Positions 45,863 to 57,158 are shown, counted from the stretch's first letter. The stretch: DNA of 64,000 nucleotides from Synechococcus sp. BIOS-U3-1 (GCF_014279975.1 NZ_CP047936.1:2046001-2110000); one strand, 5' to 3'. Translations and numbers: made by a program. The notes: generated by a model not told the origin, from the letters alone.

Positions 45863-46237
45863 ATGGCCGAAACCAGCTCTAAAGCTTCTGCAGCACCTGA
45901 AACGGGCACCTACGCAATCGTCGAGGCGTCCGGCCAGCAATTCTGGCTGCAGGCCAATCGTTACTACGATCTCGACCGGCTGAATGCTGAGGTCGACGCG
46001 ACGGTCACCCTCGACAATGTTCTTCTGGTGAAGGATTCCAAGGGCACAACACTTGGTAAGCCCTATGTGAAGGACGCCAGCGTTGAGCTGAAGGTGATGG
46101 CGCACCGCCGCGGCCCCAAGGTGATCGTTTACAAAATGCGCCCAAAAAAGAAGACCCGTCGCAAGAATGGTCATCGTCAGGAGCTGACAAGAGTCATGGT
46201 TCAGTCAATTTCTGTCAGTGGCAAAGCCATCAGCTGA
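45863..46237 (+). CDS. rplU: 50S ribosomal protein L21
   Basis: Large-subunit protein. The core YAIVEASGQQFWLQANRYYD and KVMAHRRGPKVIVYKMRPKK, then KKTRRKNGHRQ, is diagnostic. Start ATG 45863 (MAETSSKA) gives 124 residues; the frame continues upstream without family features. Followed by rpmA. Confidence 0.96.
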   Translation: MAETSSKASAAPETGTYAIVEASGQQFWLQANRYYDLDRLNAEVDATVTLDNVLLVKDSKGTTLGKPYVKDASVELKVMAHRRGPKVIVYKMRPKKKTRRKNGHRQELTRVMVQSISVSGKAIS

Positions 46238-46288
46238 TCACCCGGATCAACCTCATCCAACGTTTTCTCTCCTCCTCCATCCCTCCTC

Positions 46289-46555
46289 ATGGCTCATAAG
46301 AAAGGCACAGGCTCAACTCGTAACGGCCGCGATTCCAATTCCAAGCGCCTCGGCGTGAAGGCTTACGGCGGAGAATCCGTCACCGCGGGCTCCATTCTGA
46401 TCCGTCAGCGCGGAACCTCAGTGCTGCCAGGAGTCAACGTTGGTCATGGCAAAGACGACACTCTTTTCGCACTGACCGATGGCGTGGTGAAGTTCGAGAC
46501 GATCAAGCGCGGACTGCGCAATCGCAAGCGCATCAACATCACAGCTGCGGTCTGA
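46289..46555 (+). CDS. rpmA: 50S ribosomal protein L27
   Basis: Large-subunit protein at the peptidyl transferase centre, 88 residues. It begins [20 protein letters not shown] and continues [20 protein letters not shown], characteristic of L27. Forms an operon with rplU 51 bases upstream. Confidence 0.99.
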   Translation: MAHKKGTGSTRNGRDSNSKRLGVKAYGGESVTAGSILIRQRGTSVLPGVNVGHGKDDTLFALTDGVVKFETIKRGLRNRKRINITAAV

Positions 46556-46573
46556 CCAGCACGACCTCTCCCG

Positions 46574-47035
46574 TCACGGGCTCCGCTCCGAGCTCAACGC
46601 CAGACGGGTCGTCAACACAAGACCAATCACGGTGAGCCCCAGGACAACCCATGTTCTGGGGTTTTGTTCATGGAGGGCATCCACAAGTTCCAAAGGCAGA
46701 GCCAGACCGAGCACCCCGACAAGCAACCACTCGCCCCAGCGGCGACCAACCCAGGTAGCCCAGGCCGCTACAAAGATCAAAGCGGCATAGAGCCCCGAAA
46801 CCAAGGCCAGACGCATCAGACGTGTAGGGCCCAGCAGGGTTCCTTTCACTGCCAGTGAAGAAAGAAATTGACGATCCGCGTTCCCCCAGGTTTCGGCGAA
46901 ATCAGAGAGTTCGGCGTAATGAACATCGCCAAACACGGCGGCGAGACTGATCGCGAACAGCACCCCAGCGAGCAGGAGCTTCTTGATCACAATCAAGCGA
47001 ACCAGCAAGCGCCCCTGTGCGGGGGTCTGTGCCAT
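46574..47035 (-). CDS. DUF2127-like membrane protein
   Basis: 153 residues with four predicted helices: about 13-36, 70-93, 97-115 and 125-144. The pattern KKLLLAGVLFAISLAAVFGD at the start and WVGRRWGEWLLVGVLGLALP, then LELVDALHEQNP, fits DUF2127. Function unknown. It lies 12 bases after the methyltransferase gene. Confidence 0.75.
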   Translation of the reverse strand: MAQTPAQGRLLVRLIVIKKLLLAGVLFAISLAAVFGDVHYAELSDFAETWGNADRQFLSSLAVKGTLLGPTRLMRLALVSGLYAALIFVAAWATWVGRRWGEWLLVGVLGLALPLELVDALHEQNPRTWVVLGLTVIGLVLTTRLALSSERSP

Positions 47036-47047
47036 CGATCGTTCCGT

Positions 47048-47809
47048 CTAAACGTTCTCCATCGGACGGTAAACCCTTGTTGTGATCAGCAACGGATGAA
47101 ACAGCTCGAGAAAACGACTCTGAAGGCAGTGAAAAAAATCTTCCACCAACTCAGGGTCATCGAAGTGAAAGGGGTACTCACCGTCATGCCCTTTGAAGAA
47201 ATACCAGTTGAGTAGAGCCCGACCGCCAGGCGAAAGGCGGCGGTGAAACTCCATCAGTTGCGCCGAGGGATTGGGAAGGTGCTCCAGCACATCAAGGCAC
47301 ACCACCGTGTCAAAACAGCGACCCGGAAGGCTGTCGAGATCGCGGTGGACGCTCACACGCTCCTCGAGTCCCAGGCGGACCGCACGATCTTGAACAAATG
47401 CACGGTTCTGAGGATTGAGATCCACAAACCAAACATGCCGCACGTTCTCCAGGCCCGCTGCAGCAAGAGCATGCGTTCCGATACCGCCTCCGAAATCGAG
47501 CACATCGCCATGCGCAAACTGCTGTTGAAGTCGCAGAGTGTCGGCGATGTAGTCGGAACTGCTGAGATGCCAGGCCGCTAACTCAAACAAATGGCCCGTA
47601 CCAACAGTGTCTTCATAGAAATCAGCAGCTCGCTCGGGGTCAAAAGCTCCCGGATGCATCGCCGCCAAATCCTCCGTGCTCTGGGGCAGTCGATCGGCGA
47701 CTTGCTCCGCTGAGAGCGACAGGTACGACGCCAGATGCTCCTTGACAGAGAAGCCGCTGTCGAGAAAGTCCTGAATGTCCACACCAGCGGAGGCATTGAG
47801 TGGCTTCAT
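47048..47809 (-). CDS. Class I SAM-dependent methyltransferase
   Basis: 253 residues. The Rossmann-fold motif I is DVLDFGGGIGTHALAAAG and motif II includes HVWFVDLNPQNRAFV. FDTVVCLDVLEHLPNPSAQL is the DxLEHL motif of small-molecule or lipid methyltransferases. Substrate not predictable from sequence. It overlaps no other gene; the long 5' frame of truB on the opposite strand is non-coding. Confidence 0.85.
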   Translation of the reverse strand: MKPLNASAGVDIQDFLDSGFSVKEHLASYLSLSAEQVADRLPQSTEDLAAMHPGAFDPERAADFYEDTVGTGHLFELAAWHLSSSDYIADTLRLQQQFAHGDVLDFGGGIGTHALAAAGLENVRHVWFVDLNPQNRAFVQDRAVRLGLEERVSVHRDLDSLPGRCFDTVVCLDVLEHLPNPSAQLMEFHRRLSPGGRALLNWYFFKGHDGEYPFHFDDPELVEDFFHCLQSRFLELFHPLLITTRVYRPMENV

Positions 47810-47890
47810 GGAGCGTCAGGACGTGATCGGGCAAACCTACGTGCGAGCCCACTGGTGCCAAAGGCAAGGTGCCACAGTCGACAGCTAAAC

Positions 47891-48793
47891 GTGGTTGGCA
47901 CCTTGACTGCGCCCATCGGCTTCGCCGTCATTGACAAGCCGGCTGGGCTCACGTCCCACGCCTGCGTCGCACGTATTAGACGTCTGCTGGGTATTCGCAG
48001 AGTTGGCCATGGCGGCACTCTGGATCCAGCGGTGACAGGCGTGCTGCCGATCGCCGTGGGACAGGCGACAAGATTATTGCCCTATCTACCTGGTGAAAAA
48101 ACCTATCGAGGCGTGATCCAGCTGGGAATCAGCACCACTACCGACGATCTGCAAGGTGAGGAACTGTCCAAACAATTCGTCCCCGACCTGAGCTCAGCAT
48201 CACTGGATCAGGCACTCAGTCGGTTCCGCGGCGCCATTAACCAGCAGCCCCCTCAGGTCTCAGCAGTGCACGTGGATGGTGAGCGTGCTTATGCCAGAGC
48301 CCGTCGCGGCGAGCAGATGGAGCTTGCAGCACGGCCCGTAACCATTCATCAACTGCATCTCCTGGAGTGGGATGCTGCACAAGCTCAATTGAGTGTGGAA
48401 GTGCACTGCTCAGCAGGCACTTATATCCGTTCACTGGCCAGAGATCTGGGTGCAGCACTTGGATGCGGAGGTTGTTTAGCCAGCCTTAGGCGGACCCAGG
48501 CCCTCGGATTCCATGACCACCAGGCGTTGTCTCTGCCTGAGGCTCCAGACGTGGTCGGCCAAGGAGAAATAAACTTGCTTCAACCCGAGTTGGCCCTGCC
48601 TCATCTGCCTAGGCGCCTGCTCACTGCTAGCGAGCAGCTGGACTGGAGCTGCGGGCGCAGGATCACCCCAGGCATCAGCGGTACAGCCAACGTTGTTGTC
48701 GTTCTCAGCGAGAGTGGGCGCATGCTCGGACTCGGTGTGCCTGATGCAGACGATGGGGTGAAACCGAAGGTAGTGTTTGAAGCTCGGGGCTGA
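47891..48793 (+). CDS. truB: tRNA pseudouridine-55 synthase
   Basis: Converts U55 in the T-loop of tRNAs to pseudouridine. It begins GFAVIDKPAGLTSHACVARI. The catalytic Asp lies in HGGTLDPAVTGVLPIAVG, and GEKTYRGVIQLGISTTTDD and VHCSAGTYIRSLARDLG are typical. Start GTG 47891 was chosen; TTG 47903 is possible. The reading frame upstream to 47735 overlaps the methyltransferase and lacks family features. Confidence 0.95.
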   Translation: MVGTLTAPIGFAVIDKPAGLTSHACVARIRRLLGIRRVGHGGTLDPAVTGVLPIAVGQATRLLPYLPGEKTYRGVIQLGISTTTDDLQGEELSKQFVPDLSSASLDQALSRFRGAINQQPPQVSAVHVDGERAYARARRGEQMELAARPVTIHQLHLLEWDAAQAQLSVEVHCSAGTYIRSLARDLGAALGCGGCLASLRRTQALGFHDHQALSLPEAPDVVGQGEINLLQPELALPHLPRRLLTASEQLDWSCGRRITPGISGTANVVVVLSESGRMLGLGVPDADDGVKPKVVFEARG

Positions 48794-48844
48794 TGCTGCG
48801 ACCTCAGTAATTTGCTCTGAATAAGGCGGACGCCGAAGCATCCG

Positions 48845-49588
48845 ATGGCAGGCCACAGCAAATGGTCCCAGATCAAACGCACCAAAGCGGTGGTGGATGC
48901 AAAGCGAGGTGCTGTGTTCACCAGGATCGGGCGCGAAATCACCGTGGCCGCACGCCAGGGCGGTGACCCAGATGGAAATTTCCAGCTGCGCACGGCGATC
49001 GTCAAAGCCAAAGCCGCTGGCGTGCCAGCGAGCAACATTGAACGAGCCATCGCGAAAGGCTCCGGCAAAGCTGGTGACACAGAACAACTTGAATCAATCC
49101 GCTACGAGGGTTATGGCCCCGGCGGAGTAGCTGTGCTGGTGGAGGCACTGAGCGACAACCGCAATCGCACTGCAGCCGCTGTGCGATTGGCCTTCAACAA
49201 ACACGGCGGCAACCTCGGTGAAAGCGGATGTGTGAGCTACCTCTTCGAGCATCGAAGTGAAGTGAGCCTCCAGAACCCGTCAATCAATGAAGAGGCACTG
49301 CTGGAATGCTTGCTCAATCTGAAGGCCAACGGTTATGAGCTCAGAAGCACCGGAGAGGCCCTGGTCCATGGTCCCTTTGAAGCGCTCGAATCCCTGCAAA
49401 ACGGGCTGCGCGATCAAGGATGGAGGGTGTCGGAATGGGCACACTGCTGGCACCCTCTCACCCAGGTGAGACCGGACAACGAAGACATCACCCGACAGTG
49501 CTTGAAGTTGCTGGAGGCCTTGGAGGAACTCGACGACATCTGCAGTGTTAACGCGAATCTCGAACTGAGGGATGACCTCAGCCTGTGA
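48845..49588 (+). CDS. YebC/PmpR-family protein
   Basis: 247 residues, complete. The opening [20 protein letters not shown] is the family signature; [20 protein letters not shown] and the central [20 protein letters not shown] also match. Family members act as translation-associated factors or transcription regulators. It overlaps the 3' end of the oxoprolinase gene on the other strand by 11 bases. Confidence 0.95.
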   Translation: MAGHSKWSQIKRTKAVVDAKRGAVFTRIGREITVAARQGGDPDGNFQLRTAIVKAKAAGVPASNIERAIAKGSGKAGDTEQLESIRYEGYGPGGVAVLVEALSDNRNRTAAAVRLAFNKHGGNLGESGCVSYLFEHRSEVSLQNPSINEEALLECLLNLKANGYELRSTGEALVHGPFEALESLQNGLRDQGWRVSEWAHCWHPLTQVRPDNEDITRQCLKLLEALEELDDICSVNANLELRDDLSL

Positions 49589-52500
49589 ACGGATCAAAGC
49601 CACCGCCACCGGGAGTGGCGATCAGAAGTCGATCGCCGGTATTGACCTGAAGCTGCACGCAACCGTCCAGCTCCTGCACCGTTCCATCAGCTCGGGTTAA
49701 AAGAGCCGTTCCCGTTTTGCCCGATTCTCCACCGGCCAGGCCGAAAGGGGCGACGGTTCTGGAACCAGACAACAGCGCTGCAGTCATCGGTTCCAGAAAA
49801 CGGAACTCCCTCACCAAACCATCTCCTCCACGCCAGCGACCAACTCCACCGCTGCCTCGACGGAAGCCGAAACGTTCAAGTCTCACTGGAAATCTCTGCT
49901 CGAGAATCTCCGGGTCCGTGAGCCTGGAGTTGGTCATATGCGTCTGCACGCCGCTTGATCCAGCGAAGCCTTTGCCTGCTCCACCACCACCGGCGATGGT
50001 CTCGTAATACTGCCTGCGCCCGTCACCAAAGGTGAGGTTGTTCATCGTGCCCTGGGCCGCGGCCATCACCCCGAGCGATGCAAACAAGAGATTGCAGAGA
50101 GCCTGCGAGGTTTCTACATTGCCGCCCACGACTGCAGCCGGTGCGCTGGGGTTCAGCAGGGAGTCCTTCGGGACGATCAGAGTCAAAGGGCGAAAACATC
50201 CAGCATTCAGGGGAATCGGCTCCTCAACCAGACAACGGATCACATAAAGAACAGCAGCCTTGGTGACCGCCAGCGGAGCATGGAAGTTGTGGGTGCCCTG
50301 GGGACTGGTCCCAGTGAAATCGAGCAAGGCCTGTTGCCGTTTGCGATCGACCTTCAAGGCCAGCTTGAGCTTTGCACCGTTGTCGAGCTCAACCTCGAAG
50401 GCCCTGTCCTGAAAGCGGCCAATCAGCCTCCGAACGGTTTCCGCCGCATGGTCCTGAACATGCCGCAGGTAGCGCCGCACTCGGAGGCGGCCCTCCAGTT
50501 GCAGAAGCTGATCGACGAGTTCAGTTCCCAAACGATTGGCCGCCGCCTGTGCCTGAAGATCTGCCCAAAGCAGTTCGGGGTCCCTGGGAGGTGCACTGAG
50601 CCCCTGCAAACATTGATTCCAGCCCCTGCGATCCGGTGTTCCCCCGGCGATTAACCAGTGATTGCGCACCAGTAGACCTTCCTCCTCAATGCTGGAGCTG
50701 AAAGGAGGCATCGAACCTGGCGTCAGCCCGCCGACATCCGCGTGGTGGCCGCGACAGGCCACAAAAGCGAAGGGGTCGGGGTCTCCCTCGAGGAAACAGG
50801 GTGTGATCGCCGTGATGTCAGGCAAGTGGGTACCACCATGAAATGGATCGTTGCTGATCACGGTGTCCCCAGCCGCCAGCGAAGGCCTCTCCCCCCGGCG
50901 GATCTGCCCCAGCAGATCTTCAACCGCATCACCCATTGAACCCAGGTGCACAGGGATATGAGGCGCATTGGCCACAAGTGCCCCCTGTGAATCGAACAGC
51001 GCACAGGAGAAATCCAGCCGCTCCCGCATATTCACAGAACGACTGGTCTGACGCAGCCGCTCTCCCATGCGCTCAGCAATTTGCATGAAACGGTGATGGA
51101 AGAGGCTCAGATCCACAGGATCTGGGACCGAGTCCTGGTCCGAATTCGCTTCACTGGCACCCGCCCCGGAACAGGAACTGACAGAGGCACCCCTGGATGC
51201 ACCCTCGAGCAGCACACTGCCGTCGTCCAACAGCCTGGCCATCCAACCTGGCTCCAGAACGATGCCCGCCGTGGGGTCCAGGATGAGCGCAGGTCCCGAC
51301 AAATGCTGATCGCACTTCAACTGCCAGCGCTCCAACACAGGCACCTCACACCAGCCCTGCTCTCTCCAGTGAACGCGAGCACGCAGAGGTATGGCAGATG
51401 ACGTAGCTGCTGCGGCCCCTTGAACTTGAGGAGTTGATGGGCGGGAGCTCTCCGCCATCGCATCCAGCACCTCCACTTCGAGGCGTTCGGCGATCAAAGG
51501 AGCCGTGCGCGGCGGCGCATAGCCGAACCGACGTTGATGCGCCTGGTCAAACCAGGTTTCAAGCTGATGCTGATCCAGGTCTGCAACACCTGATGCCAGG
51601 GAGAACATCAGCCCCTGTTCCGCAGAAGAATCGCGCAGCTCAATCCTGATCTGATGCTCCGGTGCTGCCGAGGAACCAGCCGTGAGCTTCTGCAGCTTCA
51701 AGATCGCTGTTTTCAGGTCAGATGTGACCATGGCCGGCAGCTGAGTGAGCAAAGCAGCATCCAGAGGACGGCGGATGGATCTCTGATGCAGCTGACGCTG
51801 ACGGGCCTGCCCAAGGCCATAGGCCGAGAGCACACCAGCCAGGGGATGCAGCAGCACCTGACTCAGCCCCAGAGATTCAGCCAGCCGGCAGGCCAGCTGC
51901 CCTGCAGCTCCGCCGTAGGCGATCAGCGCACCTCCACGGATGTCATGCCCACGGAACAAAGAAACATGCCGGATCGCTCCCGCCATCACCTCGACGGCGA
52001 GGTCAAGAGCACCTTCGGCCAGCTGCTCGGGTTGTTGACCCAATCGAGACGCAAGCGCCTGGAACTGCTCACGGGTCGCCTGAAGATCAGGAGGCTGATC
52101 GCGGTCCGGCCCAAACACTGCCGGGAAGGCAGCGACCTGCAGTCGACCGAGCAGCAGATGGGCATCCGTGATGGCCAGAGGCCCGCCACGGCGATAACAG
52201 GCTGGGCCTGGATCAGCACCAGCCGAGCATGGACCCACCGTCAGTCGACCGCCATCAGCACTGACAATCGACCCCCCTCCTGCCGCCACCGTGTGGATCG
52301 GCAGCCGCGCCGCTGTCAGCTGAAACCCTGCAATCGCCGTTTCAGCGCTGCGTTCCCACTCCCGGTCGGCAGCGCCCGAAGGCAGGCAAAACACATCCGT
52401 GCTCGTGCCCCCCATATCCACACCCACCAGAGCCGAAGCCCCGAGACCAGCTTGTTGTGCGGCGGCAACAGCTCCGACCATGCCGCCCGCCGGACCCGAC

Positions 52501-53273
52501 AGGATTGTGTCCTTGGCAAGGAGCGAATTGGGATGCTGCAGAGCCCCACTGGACGTCATCACCCGCAATCGGGTCTGATCCCCCAAAGCGCCTTGCACCT
52601 GAGTCAGATAGGAGGACAGCACAGGCCGAATGGCGGCCTCAACCACTGTGGTCTGTCCTCTAGGAACTAGGCGCGGCAGTGGACTGGCCTCATGAGAGCA
52701 GACCACCGTCCTGAACCCCGCCATACGGACTAGCTCCGCCAGAGCTTGTTCATGGATGGGATCACGCCAGGCATGCATCAAAGCGATGGCGCAACAGCGG
52801 ATGCCGGCCTGGTGATGACGGACAAGCCTCTCCAAGAACCCATCCTGGAGCCGTAGTGGTTCCAACTCCCTGCCATCTGCATCCAGGCGACAGTGCACCT
52901 CCTCGATGGCAGCCAGCAGAGAAGGGGGCTCGGGAATGGCCAACGCAAAAAGGTCTTGACGGTGCTGGTCACCGATCACCAACAGATCGGCCAGGCCGCG
53001 ATTGGTCACAAGCAGCACAGGCTCGCCAGCCCCCTCAAGCAGTGCATTGGTGGCAACGGTGGTGCCCAGTCGCAGTTCCTCGATCAATCCGGGATCAATC
53101 CGCTGCTCCAGCGTGAGCCCCATCAACTCGCGCATGGCAGCAACAGCTGGATCCCCAGGAACATCCGGCTGCTCCGAAAGCACCTTTCGCACCAACAGCT
53201 GTCCTGAAGGGTTACGGGCCACCAGGTCGGTGAACGTACCGCCACGGTCAATCCAGAACTGCCAGCCGTTCAA
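49578..53273 (-). CDS. 5-oxoprolinase (HyuA-HyuB fusion)
   Basis: ATP-dependent hydrolysis of 5-oxoproline to glutamate, part of glutathione turnover. 1,231 residues: HyuA-like part (about 1-690; [52 protein letters not shown]) and HyuB-like part (about 725-1225; [20 protein letters not shown] and [17 protein letters not shown], ending [11 protein letters not shown]). The full length of the eukaryotic-type fused enzyme is present. Start is TTG 53273, in a TTGA overlap with the nagB stop. Confidence 0.93.
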   Translation of the reverse strand: MNGWQFWIDRGGTFTDLVARNPSGQLLVRKVLSEQPDVPGDPAVAAMRELMGLTLEQRIDPGLIEELRLGTTVATNALLEGAGEPVLLVTNRGLADLLVIGDQHRQDLFALAIPEPPSLLAAIEEVHCRLDADGRELEPLRLQDGFLERLVRHHQAGIRCCAIALMHAWRDPIHEQALAELVRMAGFRTVVCSHEASPLPRLVPRGQTTVVEAAIRPVLSSYLTQVQGALGDQTRLRVMTSSGALQHPNSLLAKDTILSGPAGGMVGAVAAAQQAGLGASALVGVDMGGTSTDVFCLPSGAADREWERSAETAIAGFQLTAARLPIHTVAAGGGSIVSADGGRLTVGPCSAGADPGPACYRRGGPLAITDAHLLLGRLQVAAFPAVFGPDRDQPPDLQATREQFQALASRLGQQPEQLAEGALDLAVEVMAGAIRHVSLFRGHDIRGGALIAYGGAAGQLACRLAESLGLSQVLLHPLAGVLSAYGLGQARQRQLHQRSIRRPLDAALLTQLPAMVTSDLKTAILKLQKLTAGSSAAPEHQIRIELRDSSAEQGLMFSLASGVADLDQHQLETWFDQAHQRRFGYAPPRTAPLIAERLEVEVLDAMAESSRPSTPQVQGAAAATSSAIPLRARVHWREQGWCEVPVLERWQLKCDQHLSGPALILDPTAGIVLEPGWMARLLDDGSVLLEGASRGASVSSCSGAGASEANSDQDSVPDPVDLSLFHHRFMQIAERMGERLRQTSRSVNMRERLDFSCALFDSQGALVANAPHIPVHLGSMGDAVEDLLGQIRRGERPSLAAGDTVISNDPFHGGTHLPDITAITPCFLEGDPDPFAFVACRGHHADVGGLTPGSMPPFSSSIEEEGLLVRNHWLIAGGTPDRRGWNQCLQGLSAPPRDPELLWADLQAQAAANRLGTELVDQLLQLEGRLRVRRYLRHVQDHAAETVRRLIGRFQDRAFEVELDNGAKLKLALKVDRKRQQALLDFTGTSPQGTHNFHAPLAVTKAAVLYVIRCLVEEPIPLNAGCFRPLTLIVPKDSLLNPSAPAAVVGGNVETSQALCNLLFASLGVMAAAQGTMNNLTFGDGRRQYYETIAGGGGAGKGFAGSSGVQTHMTNSRLTDPEILEQRFPVRLERFGFRRGSGGVGRWRGGDGLVREFRFLEPMTAALLSGSRTVAPFGLAGGESGKTGTALLTRADGTVQELDGCVQLQVNTGDRLLIATPGGGGFDPFTG

Positions 53274-54079
53274 GACAACATCGGAAGGTGGGCAGAGGCG
53301 GCATCATCCACCCACAGATGCACGGCCGAGTGGCGCTGCAGCCAGCTGGCAGGAACCTCGGCACTGCAGGGGTCGAGCAACGCTGTCCGCAAAATTTCTG
53401 CCTTAGCGGCTCCAGTCACGATCAGATGGATCTCATCTGCAGCAAGAATCTCATCAAGACCAAGTGTGATGGCCTGCTCAGGCACCTCTTCAGGGTTTCC
53501 CCCGAAAGCACTGGCATTCTGAATCCGCGTGGCTTGCTCCAATGTCACCACACGGCAGCCACTCCCGGGTTGTGAGGGAGGCTCGTTGAAACCCACGTGA
53601 CCGTTGCCACCGAGACCAAGCAGCTGAAGACCAATACCTCCTGCTTCATGCAGCGCAGATCCATAGCGTCGAGCCTCCTCCGCAGAATCCTTGGCCATTC
53701 CATCCGGCAGCTGCAACTGGCAGTGCGAGAGATCGAGATGACAACCCAGCTGGGTATGCATGTAGGCGGCGAAGCTGCGGCTGTCTTCTGGCGGCAGACC
53801 CACGTATTCATCAAGGTTGAAACTCAGCCAGCAGCGCTTCAACTGTTCAAACTGCGGTGATGGCCATGTCGCCAGACGCTGAATCAGAGCCGCATAAAAG
53901 GGTTCCATGGTCCTTCCCGTGGCCATCCCAAGCGGCTTGAAGCGCTCCTGGTCGAGGGCCGTGACGAGATGGTTCACCACGTGATCCACGACCGCCTCCA
54001 TCAGCGCGGGCGGCTCTGGGCGGCGCTGCACCGAAAATCTGGACAGAAACTGAGGCACGCAACGATCGCTGCAGTTCAA
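53270..54079 (-). CDS. nagB: Glucosamine-6-phosphate deaminase
   Basis: Isomerases/deaminases that convert GlcN-6-P to Fru-6-P and ammonia. 269 residues. LGLGGNGHVGFNEP is diagnostic; FNLDEYVGLPPEDSRSF and the Ser/His pocket support it. 6-phosphogluconolactonase belongs to the same fold but lacks this motif. It starts at TTG 54079, overlapping the stop of the SpoIID-like gene (TTGA), and overlaps the oxoprolinase start the same way. Confidence 0.9.
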   Translation of the reverse strand: MNCSDRCVPQFLSRFSVQRRPEPPALMEAVVDHVVNHLVTALDQERFKPLGMATGRTMEPFYAALIQRLATWPSPQFEQLKRCWLSFNLDEYVGLPPEDSRSFAAYMHTQLGCHLDLSHCQLQLPDGMAKDSAEEARRYGSALHEAGGIGLQLLGLGGNGHVGFNEPPSQPGSGCRVVTLEQATRIQNASAFGGNPEEVPEQAITLGLDEILAADEIHLIVTGAAKAEILRTALLDPCSAEVPASWLQRHSAVHLWVDDAASAHLPMLS

Positions 54080-55491
54080 CCCATTAAGGCTGGCTCTGAA
54101 CGGGTGCCAAATGCCACTGATGGGTCATCTGCCGGTCGGTACGGCCTGATCGTTGCCCCGCGATAGTAGTGATTGAGAATTTCACGAAAATCGGCGCCCT
54201 TGCTGGCCAGACCATGGGCTCCCCATTGGCTCATGCCCACACCGTGGCCGTAACCCTGGCCTTCTGCTTCCAGCACCATCGAACCGCTGGATGTTTTATG
54301 GGGTCTTGCACTGCGAATCGATGCATTTGGGCGCGCACTGAGTGGTGGTGGTGGCAAGGGAGCAGCTGCGACGGCACGACCGGCTGGAGCCTGATCAACC
54401 GCACCGCTGAAACCGCTGGCTGAATCCCGCCAGAGTCCGATCAGCTGCGGCGGTGATTTGGCACCATGATCAGCAGGCTTCACGGACTCGACTGCACCTC
54501 CTAAATCCCCCTGTAGGAGGGAGAAACTCACCATCGTGCTTTTCAAGCCCAGACGCTGACGCAGTTGACGACCTGTGAGCACCAGTGATCCCAGCGGGCC
54601 TTGAATCCGCGCAGATCGCACCCTACCGGTGGAACTGGTGCTGAGCACACTTAACCGCTCCACTCCACCGGTCTCCTCAAAGCGACGTCGCAGATCAGCA
54701 ACCTCGAAACGCTGATTCCAGCGATGCACAGGACTGTGCTGGTCATGATCTTCAACGCTCACGAGATATGGAAGCTGGTTCTGCCAGACCTCTCCACTGG
54801 GCTCGGTAGATCCTCCTGAACTGCTGTGAAAAACAGCATTGATCAAACGGCCGCCATGCACCAGAACCAGGGAGCGCGTTGTGGCAACGGCTTCTCGGGT
54901 TTTGGGCGTTTCAGATTCAATTCCTTTGTAGACCTGGCTGCTGACCGTGGCTTTCACATCAAAATCCGCCTTGCGTCCGCGTTGGCGGAGGGCGTAGGTC
55001 CGGGCTGCCACGGCCTGAGCCTGCAGAGCTGCCAGCGGCCACTTCGCAGGCATCTCGCTGCCCACAACACTGGGGAGGTAAGTCTCAATACCCAGCTGAT
55101 TGATCGCCAGGATCCTCCCACTGCGGACCACCAGCAGCAGGTCACCGCGATAACGGCGGCGCCCGAGCCAGATACCGCGGGGGTCAGTCGTGCTGATCCG
55201 AAGCGAGGCGCGGCCATCCACACGGCCATCCACGACCGTCAAGCGATTGTTTCGCAAGCGAATCTGAAGACGCTGAAAGCGGAGTTCATTGCTGGCAAGA
55301 CCATGCACGATGAGGGGCTGATCACCATCGGCGCGCAGGATCAGATCCGAACCCTCGGCCACCAGAACACGCATCTGTGGCTCCTGGGCGGTGATCGCAG
55401 TCCTGGCATCAGCGGCCAGAGCAACGACTGCCACTGGCAGCATCAGAGCTGCTCCAGCAGCAGCCCGACCGATGGAGATGTGCAGAAACAC
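54076..55491 (-). CDS. SpoIID/LytB domain protein
   Basis: 471 residues starting at GTG 55491 with a hydrophobic signal-like N-terminus (about 9-28). The SpoIID domain includes YLPSVVGSEMPAKWPLAALQ, then AQAVAARTYAL, and the terminal GQGYGHGVGMSQWGAHGLAS, then FREILNHYYRGATI. In Bacillus SpoIID is a lytic transglycosylase; in cyanobacteria it probably acts on peptidoglycan. A Pro/Ala-rich linker separates the domain halves. First gene of the overlapping run with nagB and oxoprolinase. Confidence 0.92.
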   Translation of the reverse strand: MFLHISIGRAAAGAALMLPVAVVALAADARTAITAQEPQMRVLVAEGSDLILRADGDQPLIVHGLASNELRFQRLQIRLRNNRLTVVDGRVDGRASLRISTTDPRGIWLGRRRYRGDLLLVVRSGRILAINQLGIETYLPSVVGSEMPAKWPLAALQAQAVAARTYALRQRGRKADFDVKATVSSQVYKGIESETPKTREAVATTRSLVLVHGGRLINAVFHSSSGGSTEPSGEVWQNQLPYLVSVEDHDQHSPVHRWNQRFEVADLRRRFEETGGVERLSVLSTSSTGRVRSARIQGPLGSLVLTGRQLRQRLGLKSTMVSFSLLQGDLGGAVESVKPADHGAKSPPQLIGLWRDSASGFSGAVDQAPAGRAVAAAPLPPPPLSARPNASIRSARPHKTSSGSMVLEAEGQGYGHGVGMSQWGAHGLASKGADFREILNHYYRGATIRPYRPADDPSVAFGTRSEPALMG

Positions 55492-55579
55492 TCAGGAGGC
55501 CAATGGCTACCAAGTGTGCCCCGCCCAGCGGACTGCAGCCAGGTCTTCATGGCAGATTGACCATTGAGCCCCCCTTGCA

Positions 55580-56551
55580 GTGCAGGTCACCTTTCTCGGC
55601 ACCAGTTCTGGAGTCCCAACCCGTGCCCGCAACGTCTCAGCAGTAGCCGTACGACTGGCTCAGCGTTCGGAACTGTGGTTGTTCGATTGTGGAGAAGGGA
55701 CCCAACATCAGTTCCTTCGCAGTGATCTGAGGCTGTCACAGCTGCGCAGGATCTTCATCACTCATATGCACGGTGACCACGTTTTCGGTCTTCCGGGCTT
55801 ACTGGCGAGTCTTGGCCTGAGCGGCAGCAGTGGTGGGGTGGATCTGTATGGACCCGATCCACTCGAGAGCTATCTGGAAGGGGTACTGAGAACCAGCTCA
55901 ACACGGATCGGCTATCCCCTCGCGGTGCACCAGGTCCGTCGTGCCGCTGAAGCGGATCGGATCGTTTTTGAAGACAAAGATCTCACCGTGCGGGCCACAC
56001 CGCTGCACCATCGCGTTCCTGCCTATGCCTATCGCATCGAGGAAAAGCCGAAACCGGGTCGCTTCGACATCAAAAAAGCCCAGGAATTAGCGATCCCCCC
56101 CGGACCTATTTATGCCTCCCTGAAGCGAGGGGAAACAGTCAACCTCGAGGATGGACGGCGCATCGATGGCAGGACGCTATGCGGGCCGGAACGTGCCGGG
56201 GCAAGCCTCGTCTACTGCACGGACACCGTGTTCTGCGAAGCAGCCGTGACCTTGGCGAAGGGTGCAGACCTGCTCATTCACGAATCCACCTTTTCCCATG
56301 CCGAGGCCGACATGGCCTTTCAGCGTCAGCACTCCACCAGCACGATGGCAGCCCAGACCGCGGCTGAAGCAGGTGTCGGCCAACTTGTCCTCACTCATCT
56401 CAGCCCCCGCTATGCGCCTGGGAATGCAGTCACAGCAGACGATCTGCTAGCAGAGGCCAGAGCGATTTTCCCAAACACAATCCTGGCGAAAGACTTCCTC
56501 TGCCTGGATGTGATCGCTTCCTCAAGGACTGGATGCTGCAACAGTTCGTGA
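55580..56551 (+). CDS. rnz: Ribonuclease Z
   Basis: Endonuclease that cuts the 3' trailer from tRNA precursors. MBL-fold, 323 residues. [20 protein letters not shown] starts the domain; [15 protein letters not shown] is the metal motif. [18 protein letters not shown] and HESTFSH are conserved. Starts at GTG 55580, divergent to the SpoIID-like gene. Confidence 0.97.
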   Translation: MQVTFLGTSSGVPTRARNVSAVAVRLAQRSELWLFDCGEGTQHQFLRSDLRLSQLRRIFITHMHGDHVFGLPGLLASLGLSGSSGGVDLYGPDPLESYLEGVLRTSSTRIGYPLAVHQVRRAAEADRIVFEDKDLTVRATPLHHRVPAYAYRIEEKPKPGRFDIKKAQELAIPPGPIYASLKRGETVNLEDGRRIDGRTLCGPERAGASLVYCTDTVFCEAAVTLAKGADLLIHESTFSHAEADMAFQRQHSTSTMAAQTAAEAGVGQLVLTHLSPRYAPGNAVTADDLLAEARAIFPNTILAKDFLCLDVIASSRTGCCNSS

Positions 56552-56638
56552 TTGGTGGAGTCAGAACAGCGTCACTTTGATACTGCAGCGTGATAAAAGA
56601 GCTTGGTGCGCTGTATCCATCAGTCTCTGGCATCCTTC

Positions 56639-57151
56639 ATGGTTCCTTTTCTCTCCAACCTGCGACAGTCGCTGAGCCGACTGCTGATCGTCCTGCCGGT
56701 GCTGGCAGTTTTGTGGATCAGCTCCCCAGCTCAGGCCGCCCAGTGGGATGCCGAGATACTGACCGTGCCTTCTGACCCTGAAGGCACTGCAGTGACCTTC
56801 AGCGAACAGCAGGTCAAGGCGGGGCGCAAAGTGTTCAACACAAGCTGCGGCACGTGCCACGCCGGCGGCATCACCAAGACCAACCAGAACGTCGGTCTCG
56901 ATCCAGAGACCCTGGCTCTAGCCACTCCCTCGCGCGACAACATCGCCGCGCTCGTGGACTACATGCAGGATCCAACCTCCTATGACGGCGAGTACAGCAT
57001 TGCTGATCTTCACCCAAGCATGCGCAGCCGTGATTTATATCCAGCGATGCGTGATCTCACCGACGAAGATCTGGAACTCATGTCGGCCTACATCCTTGTA
57101 GCTCCCAAGGTTCTTGGCCAGGAATGGGGCGGCGGCAAGATTTATTTCTGA
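56639..57151 (+). CDS. psbV: Cytochrome c550 of photosystem II
   Basis: Extrinsic lumenal subunit that stabilises the Mn cluster. Signal peptide about 1-34 (LLIVLPVLAVLWISSPAQAA). Covalent heme site CGTCH at 70-74; YDGEYSIADLHPSMRSRDLY near the C-terminus carries the distal His, and GGGKIYF is typical. 170 residues from ATG 56639; the frame reads upstream to 56603. Confidence 0.97.
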   Translation: MVPFLSNLRQSLSRLLIVLPVLAVLWISSPAQAAQWDAEILTVPSDPEGTAVTFSEQQVKAGRKVFNTSCGTCHAGGITKTNQNVGLDPETLALATPSRDNIAALVDYMQDPTSYDGEYSIADLHPSMRSRDLYPAMRDLTDEDLELMSAYILVAPKVLGQEWGGGKIYF

Positions 57152-57158
57152 TTCACAT

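Noticed and set aside
51654-52670. 338-aa plus-strand frame opposite the oxoprolinase gene
   Set aside because: Arg/Gln/His-rich antisense shadow with no recognisable domain.
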